Part shown: one piece after another, positions 54,664-63,448 of the stretch
How positions within the stretch are numbered: position 1 is the stretch's first letter
Layout: each line of letters begins with the position of its first letter
From: Mariprofundaceae bacterium
GTDB taxonomy: Bacteria; Pseudomonadota; Zetaproteobacteria; Mariprofundales; Mariprofundaceae
Length of the DNA: 64,000 nucleotides
Direction: 5' to 3'
Assembly: GCA_030950925.1 (NCBI GenBank)
Contig: JAUZQO010000009.1
Coordinates: 89,162 to 153,161, forward strand
Notes under the pieces: generated by a model
Told to the model about the DNA's origin: nothing
The model's database searches: none
Seen by the model: the letters and a program-made list of their open reading frames with translations, nothing else
Made by a program: the position numbers and the translations under genes

Positions 54664-55681
54664 GCGTTTGGCAAGCCTTACAACCCATCAATGCAGCCAA
54701 TTCAGTGACTGCCATGGCATAGTTATATGAACGATTCCAACGTGTAATAACATAAAAATTATAATCCACCAAAGCGATTTGTTTACCTTGCTTGGTCGTC
54801 ATTTCAATCAACGTCACTTTGGCATCATCATGCCAACGTGCATCCAAAGCAGGGAGTTTTGCACGTATATCGCCCAAATATTGCCAATGTTTAAAACCTT
54901 GTTGGGCTTGTTTTTTTAATGCCTTAGAAACATCTTTATCTACCAACCAATATGCAAGTGGTTGTGACCCATTCCAACCATGCTGGTGAAAATAATTGGC
55001 AACACTGTTGATAATATCGGCGGGTGATGTCCAAACATTGCGCTTACCATCACCATCGGCATCAACAGCATAAGCTCGATAAGATGAGGGAATAAATTGC
55101 GTGGTTCCAAAAGCCCCCGCATAAGAGCCTTTGAATTGAAGAGGATTCAGCCCTTCCTCTTGGCATAGCAATAAAAGCTCCCCCAGTTCCCTGCGGAAAA
55201 ACTTAGCTCGGCGTGGGTAGCCTGTTGCCAATGTATACAAAGAGCTAACCACAGCATCCTTGCCACGATTCACCCCATAACGTGTTTCCATACCCAAAAC
55301 CGCAGCAATAATTTCTTTTTGCACACCATATTTTTTTTCAGAGGCTTCAAAAATAGCGGCATGTTTCTGTAAATAAGCTTTTCCTTTTTTAGCCAAGCGT
55401 GGATGCACAAAAAGAGGACGATATTCAGCATAAGTCCGTGATTCATAGGGTGTTTTGATGCGTTTGATAATCGAAGGTTCAAACACGGCTTGAGCAATAA
55501 TGGGTTCAATGTGTTGTTTCGATAAACCTGTTTCTTCCACCAACTGTCGCACCAATTCGGCACGCTGACTGTGATAATTTCCAGCATATAGCAGAGACGG
55601 TGCAAGACCAAGCGTTGCCAAAACGGGCATACCTGCCTTAATGAGAGTTCGACGCATACGTGTAAAAGGATATTTTTGCAT
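54656..55681 (-). CDS. mltB: Membrane-bound lytic transglycosylase B
   Basis: 341 residues. The N-terminal signal (RRTLIKAGMPVLATLGLAPS, no lipobox) has a twin-arginine-like RR but no full Tat motif. Transglycosylase_2 domain: IIAAVLGMETRYGVNRGK with the catalytic Glu132, GSYAGAFGTTQFIPSSYRAYA, and DIINSVANYFHQHGW. It cleaves glycan strands to anhydromuropeptides. A soluble (SltB-like) form is likely because no lipid anchor is seen. Confidence 0.93.
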   Translation of the reverse strand: MQKYPFTRMRRTLIKAGMPVLATLGLAPSLLYAGNYHSQRAELVRQLVEETGLSKQHIEPIIAQAVFEPSIIKRIKTPYESRTYAEYRPLFVHPRLAKKGKAYLQKHAAIFEASEKKYGVQKEIIAAVLGMETRYGVNRGKDAVVSSLYTLATGYPRRAKFFRRELGELLLLCQEEGLNPLQFKGSYAGAFGTTQFIPSSYRAYAVDADGDGKRNVWTSPADIINSVANYFHQHGWNGSQPLAYWLVDKDVSKALKKQAQQGFKHWQYLGDIRAKLPALDARWHDDAKVTLIEMTTKQGKQIALVDYNFYVITRWNRSYNYAMAVTELAALMGCKACQTHD

Positions 55682-55787
55682 CGCGAGATTATAAAAAGGA
55701 AGCGGTAGATAGGCAACTGTGGCACGCCAATAAGATCCTATCGTCGTTTAAAGTATGGCACTAAAATTTCTGGTTCATCATTCGAAT

Positions 55788-55848
55788 CGTCACCCCCGAG
55801 GCTTGGGGGTCTATGGATAGATACCCAATAAAATATTTCGAATATGAC
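55788..55848. repeat. Degenerate palindromic core repeat, copy 3
   Basis: CGTCACCCCCGAGGCTTGGG, GGTCTATGGATAGATACCCA and ATAAAATATTTCGAATATGAC. It keeps the general core layout, but the stems are weakened. It lies between mltB and the unknown gene 55914-56540. Confidence 0.6.
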
Positions 55849-55913
55849 AGAAGAGGGGGCATTGATGATCAGCACCCCTGATTAAAACAAGGCGGTGTAC
55901 ACTGCCATTAAAT

Positions 55914-56540
55914 TTAATCTATATTTTTGATACGGTTAAAAATACGATGAACAATATTCATCCGATGAGAAACCTGACGATGCGGGTGATTTTTACGCTC
56001 TTTTCGTCGAGGGTTAATCAAGCCTAAACAGTAGCCAAGAATTAACACTTTAATCTGTTGTTCCAAAGAAACATAAGCTGGTCGCATACTAAAAAAATCA
56101 CTGACGGTGAAACATTCTTTTTTCAAAGATTCCTGATATAACATCATATAAGTTAAACCATCTTTATACCCATAACGATGAAGAGGGTTCATATTCACCT
56201 TAATAGGGGGTAATTTCAAAAAAGATTTTTTCAAACGCATTAATATTTCATGATCAAAAGTGACATGGTTTAATGCTTGGCAAAGCATAGTCTCTGAACA
56301 ACGCGGTAAATTCAAAGAACTTTTGGAGCTTGCAATAAGGTTACAAACAATCATTTTTTTACAATGTAAAAGCTTCTTCAATGCCGTTAAAGTAGCATCA
56401 TCGTTCAGTATTTTTCCATCTTGAATATTCACTGTACCAGACTGAACTTTGGGGGCTTGAAAAAAAATAGTTCCACTCCCAGTTTGTGTAATAACCTTAC
56501 GAAGTAGTGTAAAGTGCCTTAGTGTATCGGCTGTTTCCAT
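55914..56540 (-). CDS. Unknown protein, possibly DUF4388-like
   Basis: 208 residues, with no confident family. The N-terminal part (GSGTIFFQAPKVQSGTVNIQ, DGKILNDDATLTALKKLL) has the layout of DUF4388/PATAN-type domains: G-x-I-x-F-x-x-G-x-I then A-x-x-x-L. A middle helical region and a C-terminal segment (YVSLEQQIKVLILGYCLGLI) followed by a basic tail complete it. It is flanked on both sides by dispersed repeats and has no operon partner, so it may be an accessory gene. Confidence 0.5.
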   Translation of the reverse strand: METADTLRHFTLLRKVITQTGSGTIFFQAPKVQSGTVNIQDGKILNDDATLTALKKLLHCKKMIVCNLIASSKSSLNLPRCSETMLCQALNHVTFDHEILMRLKKSFLKLPPIKVNMNPLHRYGYKDGLTYMMLYQESLKKECFTVSDFFSMRPAYVSLEQQIKVLILGYCLGLINPRRKERKNHPHRQVSHRMNIVHRIFNRIKNID

Positions 56541-56554
56541 ATATATCCTCCCTA

Positions 56555-56684
56555 ACTGATGTCACTAAATTTTCATAAATCCTACACGTTTGGGTTGTTC
56601 TTGAGTGCTTTGGATCTTTACAAGAGATCTCCAATACAAGCATTCAGGATAACGCTGATGTTGAGTCAAAGATGTAACATCGGT
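56555..56684. repeat. Degenerate inverted-repeat element with core, copy 4
   Basis: Begins ACTGATGTCACTAA and ends AGATGTAACATCGGT, decayed versions of the family-2 ends. Core-like sequence (TTGAGTGCTTTGGATCTTTA, AGATCTCCAATACAAG) lies between. No target duplication can be recognised. Confidence 0.5.
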
Positions 56685-56763
56685 TTTTTTATTCGGAAGC
56701 GAAGTATACACCTTATCATTATATTCAGCGTGATAAATATTACACACTTTAATCAATGACCTA

Positions 56764-57012
56764 ACTGATGTTACGCACTATTCACGCAGCGCTAAAGATT
56801 CCATGTATTTTTTTACCACAGAGACATGGAGAAAAAATATAGGCTTATGCAGTAATGCGTAAAAATGTTACGAATTTCGCATGAAATACATGCTTATTCT
56901 CAAGTACGTCACCCTCGAGTGCTTTTATCGAGGGTCTTTTGTTTCAAATCATAGATCCCCGATACAAGATTTCGGGGATGACGCTGTTTTTTACAAGCTG
57001 CGTAACATCAGT
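56764..57012. mobile_element. 249-bp inverted-repeat element, second copy
   Basis: Ends ACTGATGTTACGCA (left) and TGCGTAACATCAGT (right) are perfect 14-base inverted repeats, bounded by GACCTA (56758-56763 and 57013-57018). The palindromic core (56907-56983) is inside. No frame longer than a few dozen codons. Confidence 0.8.
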
Positions 57013-57073
57013 GACCTAAGAAAAACTCGCCGAGCATCATCATTGACACTGGCTTATTGAAGTTCATACCGTT

Positions 57074-57244
57074 TCAAGGGTTTTCTTGGCTTTCCTTTTC
57101 CAATCGTTGACGCTCTAAGTTCTTGTTGGCTTGCTCAAGACGCATGGCATTTTTTTTAATCCGCATATCTTTGGTGGCATAAAAACCTGCCCAATATAAA
57201 AAACCTGCAATAGGCAACATCATTAAAAGTAATATCCAAGTCAT
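57074..57244 (-). CDS. Small membrane protein at the end of the rnf operon
   Basis: 56 residues: one membrane helix (MTWILLLMMLPIAGFLYWAG) then a charged helix rich in Lys, Arg and Glu. The ATG at 57244 overlaps the rnfE stop as ATGA, so it should be translated with the operon. Not recognised. Position and coupling suggest a small Rnf-associated subunit or assembly factor, which is inference. Confidence 0.6.
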   Translation of the reverse strand: MTWILLLMMLPIAGFLYWAGFYATKDMRIKKNAMRLEQANKNLERQRLEKESQENP

Positions 57245-57933
57245 GATTGAGTCTCCAAAGTGATAGGGATTTGAGTGGTTTGCAAGGCTTGTTGTTCCTT
57301 TTTAGCTGCCATGCGTCGGTTAATGATGTTCACGCCTGCCAAAATAAACCCCAATGCAATAAAAGCACCCGGGGGCAAAATAAACATCAACACATCGGGA
57401 TAGCTATCACCCAAAATATTGAAACCAAAGCATGTACCCTGCCCCAAAATTTCACGTACGCCACCGAGAAGCACCAAAGCAAAGGTAAAACCTGAGCCCA
57501 TCGCCAAGGCATCCACCAATGAGTTAACGGGTGTATTTTTACTGGCAAAGGCTTCAGCACGACCAAGAATCGCGCAATTCACCACAATCAATGGAATAAA
57601 CAAGCCCAAAATAAGATACATCTCATGCATCCAAGCATTCATTGCCATGCCAATCATGGAGACAAAAGCTGCGATGATGGTGATGTAGGCAGGAATCCGA
57701 ACACTTGAAGGAATAAAGTCCCGCACCAAGGAAACGACCAAATTAGAACCCAACAAGGCCACCAGTGTTGCAGCACCCATCCAAAAACCATTTTCAGCCG
57801 ATGTTGTGACCCCTAAAAGCGGACACATACCCAATAATTGGGCAAAAATAGCATTGTTATGCCAAAAGCCATTGGCAAAAATTTCACCTTTGGTATCTGC
57901 TACCTGTTCTTCTGTACCACTACCGCAATGCAT
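57241..57933 (-). CDS. rnfE: Rnf complex subunit E
   Basis: 230 residues, six membrane helices, with the RnfE/RnfA-type segment NNAIFAQLLGMCPLLGVTTS and GLFIPLIVVNCAILGRAEAFA. RnfA and RnfE are paralogues that form an inverted pair in the membrane with an Fe-S centre between them. The last canonical gene of the operon. The start overlaps the rnfG end by 14 bases. Confidence 0.95.
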   Translation of the reverse strand: MHCGSGTEEQVADTKGEIFANGFWHNNAIFAQLLGMCPLLGVTTSAENGFWMGAATLVALLGSNLVVSLVRDFIPSSVRIPAYITIIAAFVSMIGMAMNAWMHEMYLILGLFIPLIVVNCAILGRAEAFASKNTPVNSLVDALAMGSGFTFALVLLGGVREILGQGTCFGFNILGDSYPDVLMFILPPGAFIALGFILAGVNIINRRMAAKKEQQALQTTQIPITLETQS

Positions 57934-58549
57934 CTTTTAACTCCTTGGCAACTTCTTTCTTGTCTTCAAACAAATAAGCACGCTGCTTGGCAAACATTTC
58001 AAGACCTTTTTTAATCGCTTTGACCACGGCTCTTGGTGTAATCGTTGCACCCGTAAATTGATCGAAATCGCCACCATCTTTTTTGACTGCCCAATGGGCA
58101 TTGGATAGCGATTTGCCCACAAAAGCATCCAGCCATGATAGATTCATGATGCCATCACCCAAACCAGGGGTTTCTTGATGGTAGGTGATACGCACGGCAT
58201 TGAGTGAACCATTGGGGCGAACTGCCATGAGTATACGAATACTGCCATTATACCCATCAGGTGCGATGGTTTCCCAGGCAATCGCATTTATGCTTTGATT
58301 TTGATTGCGTGATATATAAAAGGTTGTCGCTTGTTTGTGCTTGGGTAAGCTGATCTGACGCGTATCTTGAATCGGATCATTGTTATGCTTGGGTAAAACC
58401 TGCATCAATGCATCCATCAATGCTTGACGTTCAGCCTCAGCAATCGGTGCGCGTGTCAATATATTGGTGATACCTAAAAAGGTGGTCGACAATACTGCCA
58501 CTAGCAGCAAAGCAGTGACCATACGCCATTGTTCCTTGCTGAATTTCAT
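57920..58549 (-). CDS. rnfG: Rnf complex subunit G, FMN-bearing
   Basis: 209 residues from ATG 58549, which overlaps the rnfD stop as ATGA. One N-terminal membrane helix (about 10-30), then a periplasmic FMN-binding domain. The covalent FMN threonine is T169 in FTGATITP (residues 165-172). It passes electrons within the Rnf ferredoxin:NAD+ oxidoreductase. Confidence 0.94.
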   Translation of the reverse strand: MKFSKEQWRMVTALLLVAVLSTTFLGITNILTRAPIAEAERQALMDALMQVLPKHNNDPIQDTRQISLPKHKQATTFYISRNQNQSINAIAWETIAPDGYNGSIRILMAVRPNGSLNAVRITYHQETPGLGDGIMNLSWLDAFVGKSLSNAHWAVKKDGGDFDQFTGATITPRAVVKAIKKGLEMFAKQRAYLFEDKKEVAKELKDALR

Positions 58550-59610
58550 GCCTTTTTCCTTGCTTGCCCATAAACTTTTGGACGACAATAATGATCAATC
58601 AGTGGCACAGCACAATTCATCAATACCACGGCAAACATCGCCCCTTCAGGATAACCACCCCATGTTCGAATCGACCATGTGATCACCCCACAACCCACGC
58701 CAAATACAAGCTGCCCCACAGGTGTGACAGGCGATGACACAGGATCGGTTGCCATAAAAAATACACACAACATCAAACCACCTGCCAACAAATGAAACAA
58801 GGGGGGGGTGTAATGGTTGGGATCAAGCGTATTGGCAGTGGCTGCCAATACCGCCACCGTCGCAAGAAAGCTAAATGGAATGTGCCAAGTAATGGTATGA
58901 CGTGCCAAAAGGTAAATGCCACCCAACAACAATGCCAAGGCACTGGTTTCACCCAAACTACCTGCTTCACGTCCGATAAAGGCATTCAAATAGGAATAAT
59001 GATAGGTTTGTAAGGCTTCATTCGCGCCAATACCTTGCGTCCATGCTGTTTTCACATAACCCAAAGGACTGGCCATGGTCATGGCATCGACAGCTTGTGG
59101 TAATGCAGCGATGCCTGAGGTGAACAATGTCCACGCCAAGGAAACATCGTATAAATTAAGTCCTGATAAACTCGCATGCAATGGAATGATCCAAGTGGTC
59201 ATCTGTAAGGGGAACGAAATCAATAAAATAATGCGTGCTGAAAGCGCAGGGTTAAATGGATTGTAACCCAAGCCACCATAGACTTGTTTGCCCAAACCAA
59301 TGGCAAAAATACCACCCAAAATCGTCATCCACCAAGGCGTGAGGGCTGGCAAAGTCAGTGCAAGCAATAAGCCTGTCAAAGCTGCCGAAGCATCGCCGAT
59401 GGGTGAGGTTGAACGCCCCATCCATTTCAAGGTCAACCACTCCGTGGCAAGGCAAGCCAGCATGCAGCTACTGATTTGCAAGACTGCCAACCAACCAAAG
59501 ATATACACACTGACCAATGCGGCTGGTATCAAGGCCCAAATCACAGACATCATCTGAGAACGGATGGAATCGCCACTGTGAATATGGGGGGAACTTAAAT
59601 GAATGAGCAT
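58546..59610 (-). CDS. rnfD: Rnf complex subunit D
   Basis: 354 residues with about ten membrane helices. Landmarks: GKQVYGGLGYNPFNPALSARI and MATDPVSSPVTPVGQLVFG. RnfD carries a covalent FMN and is homologous to NqrB. A GSLGETSALALLLGG segment is consistent with the family. The start lies three bases after the rnfC stop. Confidence 0.94.
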   Translation of the reverse strand: MLIHLSSPHIHSGDSIRSQMMSVIWALIPAALVSVYIFGWLAVLQISSCMLACLATEWLTLKWMGRSTSPIGDASAALTGLLLALTLPALTPWWMTILGGIFAIGLGKQVYGGLGYNPFNPALSARIILLISFPLQMTTWIIPLHASLSGLNLYDVSLAWTLFTSGIAALPQAVDAMTMASPLGYVKTAWTQGIGANEALQTYHYSYLNAFIGREAGSLGETSALALLLGGIYLLARHTITWHIPFSFLATVAVLAATANTLDPNHYTPPLFHLLAGGLMLCVFFMATDPVSSPVTPVGQLVFGVGCGVITWSIRTWGGYPEGAMFAVVLMNCAVPLIDHYCRPKVYGQARKKA

Positions 59611-59613
59611 GCT

Positions 59614-61128
59614 TTATTCCTTGCCTTGTTCAGCTTCGGTGGGCGTGGGTGCATGGGTTGCACGCACTTTTTTACGCTTGGCAGCTTTCTCATCTTTTTC
59701 ACGTTGAATGCGTGTATCACGGGATTCTGAACGTTGGCGTGATGCTTCAGCAAAGTTTTGCTCACGCCGAACTTGGGCAGCCTGCCCCTTTCCAAAACGA
59801 AAATAATGCACCAAAGGGATATGCGATGGACAAACATAACTACACGCCCCACATTCAATACAATCAAAAAGATGGTAATCGGCCGCTTTTTCCAACTGTT
59901 CATTGCGACAATGATCGGCCAATAAATTGGGCGTTAAACCAATCGGGCAGGCTTCGCTGCAATGACCACAACGGATACACGGCTCTTCCACAGCATGCGC
60001 TTGTTTGAAAAAATCTTGGCTCAATGCCAACAAGCCAGTGCTTGATTTGATGACAGGAATATCGGGATGACGCAAACGCTCCCCCATCATCGGCCCGCCA
60101 TGTAGGATTTGTAAACCCTCAAAGTTTTCAAGACCACGTTGCGCATAAATAAAGCGCATGGATGTGCCCAAACGAACCAATAAATTGCCTTTATTGGGAA
60201 CGGCATCACCACTCACCGTCATGACTCGTTCGGTCAGTGGATAACCCAACACTACCGCTTCATAAATGGCCTTAGTTGTACCGATATTTTGACAAATCAC
60301 ACCCACATGCATGGGTAATTTGCCTGCTGGAACTTGCTTTCCTATGATCACCTCAATCAATTGTTTCTCACTGCCTTGAGGGTAACGGGTTGGCAAAACA
60401 CGCACGTGAATATTCAAACCTTCTATATTGGCATCATCGACAGTATCTTGCATGCTTTGAATGGCATCAGCTTTGTTATCTTCAATGGCAATGATGCCTT
60501 GTTTCGCACCCACCATGTGCATGATGATTTTCATGCCATGCAAGATTTCTTGGCTATGTTCAACCATCAATCGGTGGTCATTGGTTAAAAATGGCTCACA
60601 TTCAATACCATTAAGAATCACAGTTTCAATAGGATTACGCTGATCTTGCACCAATTTAATAAACGTTGGAAATGCTGCACCACCCAAACCTGCAATACCG
60701 CACACGCGCACGCGTTCGCGCAAAGCACCCACATCCATATTTTGCCAATCCGTGATCGGCTGCAAGGAAGTATCCCGTTCATCCAAACCATCGGGTTCAA
60801 TAAAAATAGACGCTAAGCCCATGCCCGAAGGGTGAGGAATCGCGTGTTCTTCAATTTTAATCACTTTACCCGATGTTGGCGCATGCACAGGCACCGACAC
60901 ATAACCTTCTGCTTTGGCAATTTTTTGCCCACGCAACACATGATCACCCACCTTCACCAATGAAGAACAGGCTTGCCCAATATGTTGCTTCATTGGCACG
61001 ATCAATAAGGGGGGTAATGGGCATATTTCAATCGCACTACTTTCCGTCCACTTTTGCATATCAGGTTGAATACCACCTGCAAAGGGTGCGGATGAAAAGC
61101 CTAGTTTTTTGAAAAAATGTTTAATCAT
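59614..61128 (-). CDS. rnfC: Rnf complex subunit C
   Basis: 504 residues from ATG 61128; the upstream Met at 61167 is within rnfB. NADH/FMN-binding-type domain (RVCGIAGLGGAAFPTFIKL, ILNGIECEPFLTNDHRLMVE) then two 4Fe-4S clusters: CIRCGHCSEACPIGL and CIECGACSYVCPSHIPL. The C-terminal tail is short and basic, without the long repeats of enterobacterial RsxC. Confidence 0.95.
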   Translation of the reverse strand: MIKHFFKKLGFSSAPFAGGIQPDMQKWTESSAIEICPLPPLLIVPMKQHIGQACSSLVKVGDHVLRGQKIAKAEGYVSVPVHAPTSGKVIKIEEHAIPHPSGMGLASIFIEPDGLDERDTSLQPITDWQNMDVGALRERVRVCGIAGLGGAAFPTFIKLVQDQRNPIETVILNGIECEPFLTNDHRLMVEHSQEILHGMKIIMHMVGAKQGIIAIEDNKADAIQSMQDTVDDANIEGLNIHVRVLPTRYPQGSEKQLIEVIIGKQVPAGKLPMHVGVICQNIGTTKAIYEAVVLGYPLTERVMTVSGDAVPNKGNLLVRLGTSMRFIYAQRGLENFEGLQILHGGPMMGERLRHPDIPVIKSSTGLLALSQDFFKQAHAVEEPCIRCGHCSEACPIGLTPNLLADHCRNEQLEKAADYHLFDCIECGACSYVCPSHIPLVHYFRFGKGQAAQVRREQNFAEASRQRSESRDTRIQREKDEKAAKRKKVRATHAPTPTEAEQGKE

Positions 61129-61705
61129 GGTGGTGACTCTCGCGACGTTCCAAACCTGTTTGCGCACGCTGTGTATCAGGCAAAGGCCAAGACCAATGCT
61201 CTAACAATTCGGGCTTGGCAATCATATCAATACAATCCACAGGACAAGGTTCCAAACAAAGCACACAACCCGTACAATGGTCAGCAATCACCGTATGGTA
61301 TTGTTTGGGCGCACCGACAATCGCATCCACAGGGCATGCTTTGATACATAGGGTGCAACCAATACACTCATCTTCCCGAATAAAGGCCACCATGGGTGTG
61401 GCTTCTTCTTCATCCACCGCTTTGGGTTCAACACCCATGACATCGGCAATCGCCAGCATGGTTCGTTCACCACCAGGCACACAATGATTCACATCCACAG
61501 TATTGGAAGCCACGGCATCGGCATACGGGCGGCAACCTGGAAAACCACACTGACCACATTGGGTTTGCGGCAACAAAGCATCAATTTTATCGGATAAGGG
61601 ATCACCCTCGATGTGAAATACTTTTGAAGAAATCGCCAGCACCAAACCTGAAAACAGGGCAAAACCACCCAAAGCTAAAATAGCATACATCAATGATTCC
61701 AACAT
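61121..61705 (-). CDS. rnfB: Rnf complex subunit B
   Basis: 194 residues. An N-terminal membrane helix, then the 4Fe-4S (CQCGFPGC-type) domain TQCGQCGFPGCRPYADAV and a 2[4Fe-4S] ferredoxin domain (CIGCTLCIKACPVDAIVG, CTGCVLCLEPCPVDCIDM). It receives electrons from ferredoxin. It starts two bases after the rnfA stop and overlaps rnfC by 8. Confidence 0.95.
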   Translation of the reverse strand: MLESLMYAILALGGFALFSGLVLAISSKVFHIEGDPLSDKIDALLPQTQCGQCGFPGCRPYADAVASNTVDVNHCVPGGERTMLAIADVMGVEPKAVDEEEATPMVAFIREDECIGCTLCIKACPVDAIVGAPKQYHTVIADHCTGCVLCLEPCPVDCIDMIAKPELLEHWSWPLPDTQRAQTGLERRESHHHD

Positions 61706-61707
61706 GC

Positions 61708-62298
61708 TTAAACCTTCACTAACCCTGAAAAACCAAGAAACGCCAAGGACATCATACCTGCGGTAATCAAGGTGACTGCCGAGCCTTTGAAAGCATCAGG
61801 AACAGGCGCGCCTTCCATGCGTTCACGCAAACCTGAAAAAAGCACCAGCACCAAGGCAAAGCCCAAAGCTGCACCAAAGCCATACAGTGCTGAAGTAATG
61901 AATGTGTTATCTTGTTGAACATTTAATAGTGCCACACCCAGAACCGCACAGTTTGTGGTAATCAAGGGTAAATAAATCCCCAAACCTTGATAAAGAACAG
62001 GGCTAACCTTGTGAATCATCATTTCAATAAATTGCACCAAGGTGGCAATAATAAGGATGAAAAAAATGGTTTGTAGATACAATAAATCCAAAGGAATCAA
62101 AATATACTGCTGAACCAACCATGAAGCTGTGGATGCCAATGTCATCACAAACATCACAGCAAAGGACATGCCGATAGCCGTCTCAGTTTTCCCTGAAACA
62201 CCCAAAAAAGGACAAATCCCCAAGAATTTGGTTAACACATAATTATTAACTAGAACAGCCGACAATAAAATGACGGCAAAATCGCTGAATGCACTCAT
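61708..62298 (-). CDS. rnfA: Rnf complex subunit A
   Basis: 196 residues, six membrane helices, with [20 protein letters not shown] and [21 protein letters not shown], the two half-motifs that bind the shared Fe-S centre. First gene of rnfABCDGE. A -10-like TATACT lies about 10-15 bases upstream on the minus strand. Confidence 0.95.
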   Translation of the reverse strand: MSAFSDFAVILLSAVLVNNYVLTKFLGICPFLGVSGKTETAIGMSFAVMFVMTLASTASWLVQQYILIPLDLLYLQTIFFILIIATLVQFIEMMIHKVSPVLYQGLGIYLPLITTNCAVLGVALLNVQQDNTFITSALYGFGAALGFALVLVLFSGLRERMEGAPVPDAFKGSAVTLITAGMMSLAFLGFSGLVKV

Positions 62299-62598
62299 GA
62301 CGCGGCAGTATAGGCAGCCCCTGATTTATTGCATCCTAGAATAAAATCAGGGTATTTTTTTGTTGTACAAGAATCAAAATAAATCATTACCCCTATCAGC
62401 ACAGTGAATATGATTGAATGATGTTACGAACTTGACTAAAAATCAGCGTCATTTCCACATGTTTGCATTGAGAATCTTCATCTTTCTCAGTCGGTTGCGT
62501 TAACTTCGACAAAGTCCTAAACAGCCCAAACTGGGGTGTGAGGTCAGTATCAAAACAATGATGTCACCCTCATCGATTTTTTTAGCTATCATTGGCGT
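62299..62598. other. Intergenic stretch between rnfA and the HDOD gene
   Basis: 300 bases. A hairpin CCTGATTTATT/AATAAAATCAGG (about 62319-62351) followed by TATTTTTTT on the plus strand looks like a terminator, though no plus-strand gene precedes it. At 62415-62450, GATGTTACGAACTTGACTAAAA resembles the left end of the family-2 element and is probably a decayed copy. No gene seen. Confidence 0.4.
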
Positions 62599-63438
62599 AT
62601 GAATCAGCAAACACAACAAGACTTTATTAACATGGTTGAAAAGATGCCTCCTTTTCCCAAAAGTGCGCATCGCATCATGGAGCTTGCCGCCGACATCAAC
62701 TGCAACCCCAAAGACTTGGTGCAAGTCATTGAGCATGATCCTGTCATCACGATGAAGCTTTTAAAACTGGTCAACTCGGCATTTTTCTCACTGGCACGAG
62801 AAATCACCTCCATTCGCCATGCTTTGGTCTATCTTGGTTTGAACACTGTCAAAAACCTCGCTCTAAGTATCGCCACGATTCAAGCCATTCCACATAAAAA
62901 ATTAGATAACTTCAACACCCATCACTTCCTCTTACATGCCCTGACCACTGCATCCATTGCCCAACGCATTGTACACCGTTTTGACAGCCAGTTAGACCCT
63001 GGTGATGCCTTTATTGCAGGATTACTGCATGATTTTGGTAAAATGGTGTTTGCACAATTTTCCCCTGATGCGTTTGCCAAAGCGATTGATTTATCTCAAC
63101 AGAAACAACAATCCCTGCATTTAAGCGAACAAGAAATTTTAGGCATGGATCATGCAGAAATAGGTGGTCTACTGGCTGAAAAATGGGAGCTTCCACAAGA
63201 ACTCATCCAATGTATCCGAAACCACCATCAGGATATCCAAACACCGCTTCACAACGCCATTTTTGTTGCCAATCAAATCACCAAACAGTTGAATTTTGGT
63301 CAGGGTGGGAATCCTGTTATTGAACCCTTACCAGAGCATATTGAAGAGGTATTGGGCATGAACTTGCTAATGTTTATCGACAGTTTGGATGGTTTATCCA
63401 AAGAAGCAGCCAAGGCCAAAGAGTTTATAGACATCTAA
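62599..63438 (+). CDS. HDOD domain signalling protein
   Basis: 279 residues of the HDOD family (degenerate HD). Landmarks: MVEKMPPFPKSAHRIMELA, VIEHDPVITMKLLKLVNSAFF, SIRHALVYLGLNTVKNLALS, and GLLHDFGKMVFAQ, which retains an HD pair. HDOD proteins often sit in c-di-GMP or taxis pathways without known catalysis. It is ten bases upstream of the metallo-beta-lactamase-fold gene, so the two may be one operon. Confidence 0.9.
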   Translation: MNQQTQQDFINMVEKMPPFPKSAHRIMELAADINCNPKDLVQVIEHDPVITMKLLKLVNSAFFSLAREITSIRHALVYLGLNTVKNLALSIATIQAIPHKKLDNFNTHHFLLHALTTASIAQRIVHRFDSQLDPGDAFIAGLLHDFGKMVFAQFSPDAFAKAIDLSQQKQQSLHLSEQEILGMDHAEIGGLLAEKWELPQELIQCIRNHHQDIQTPLHNAIFVANQITKQLNFGQGGNPVIEPLPEHIEEVLGMNLLMFIDSLDGLSKEAAKAKEFIDI

Positions 63439-63448
63439 GGAGCGGATC

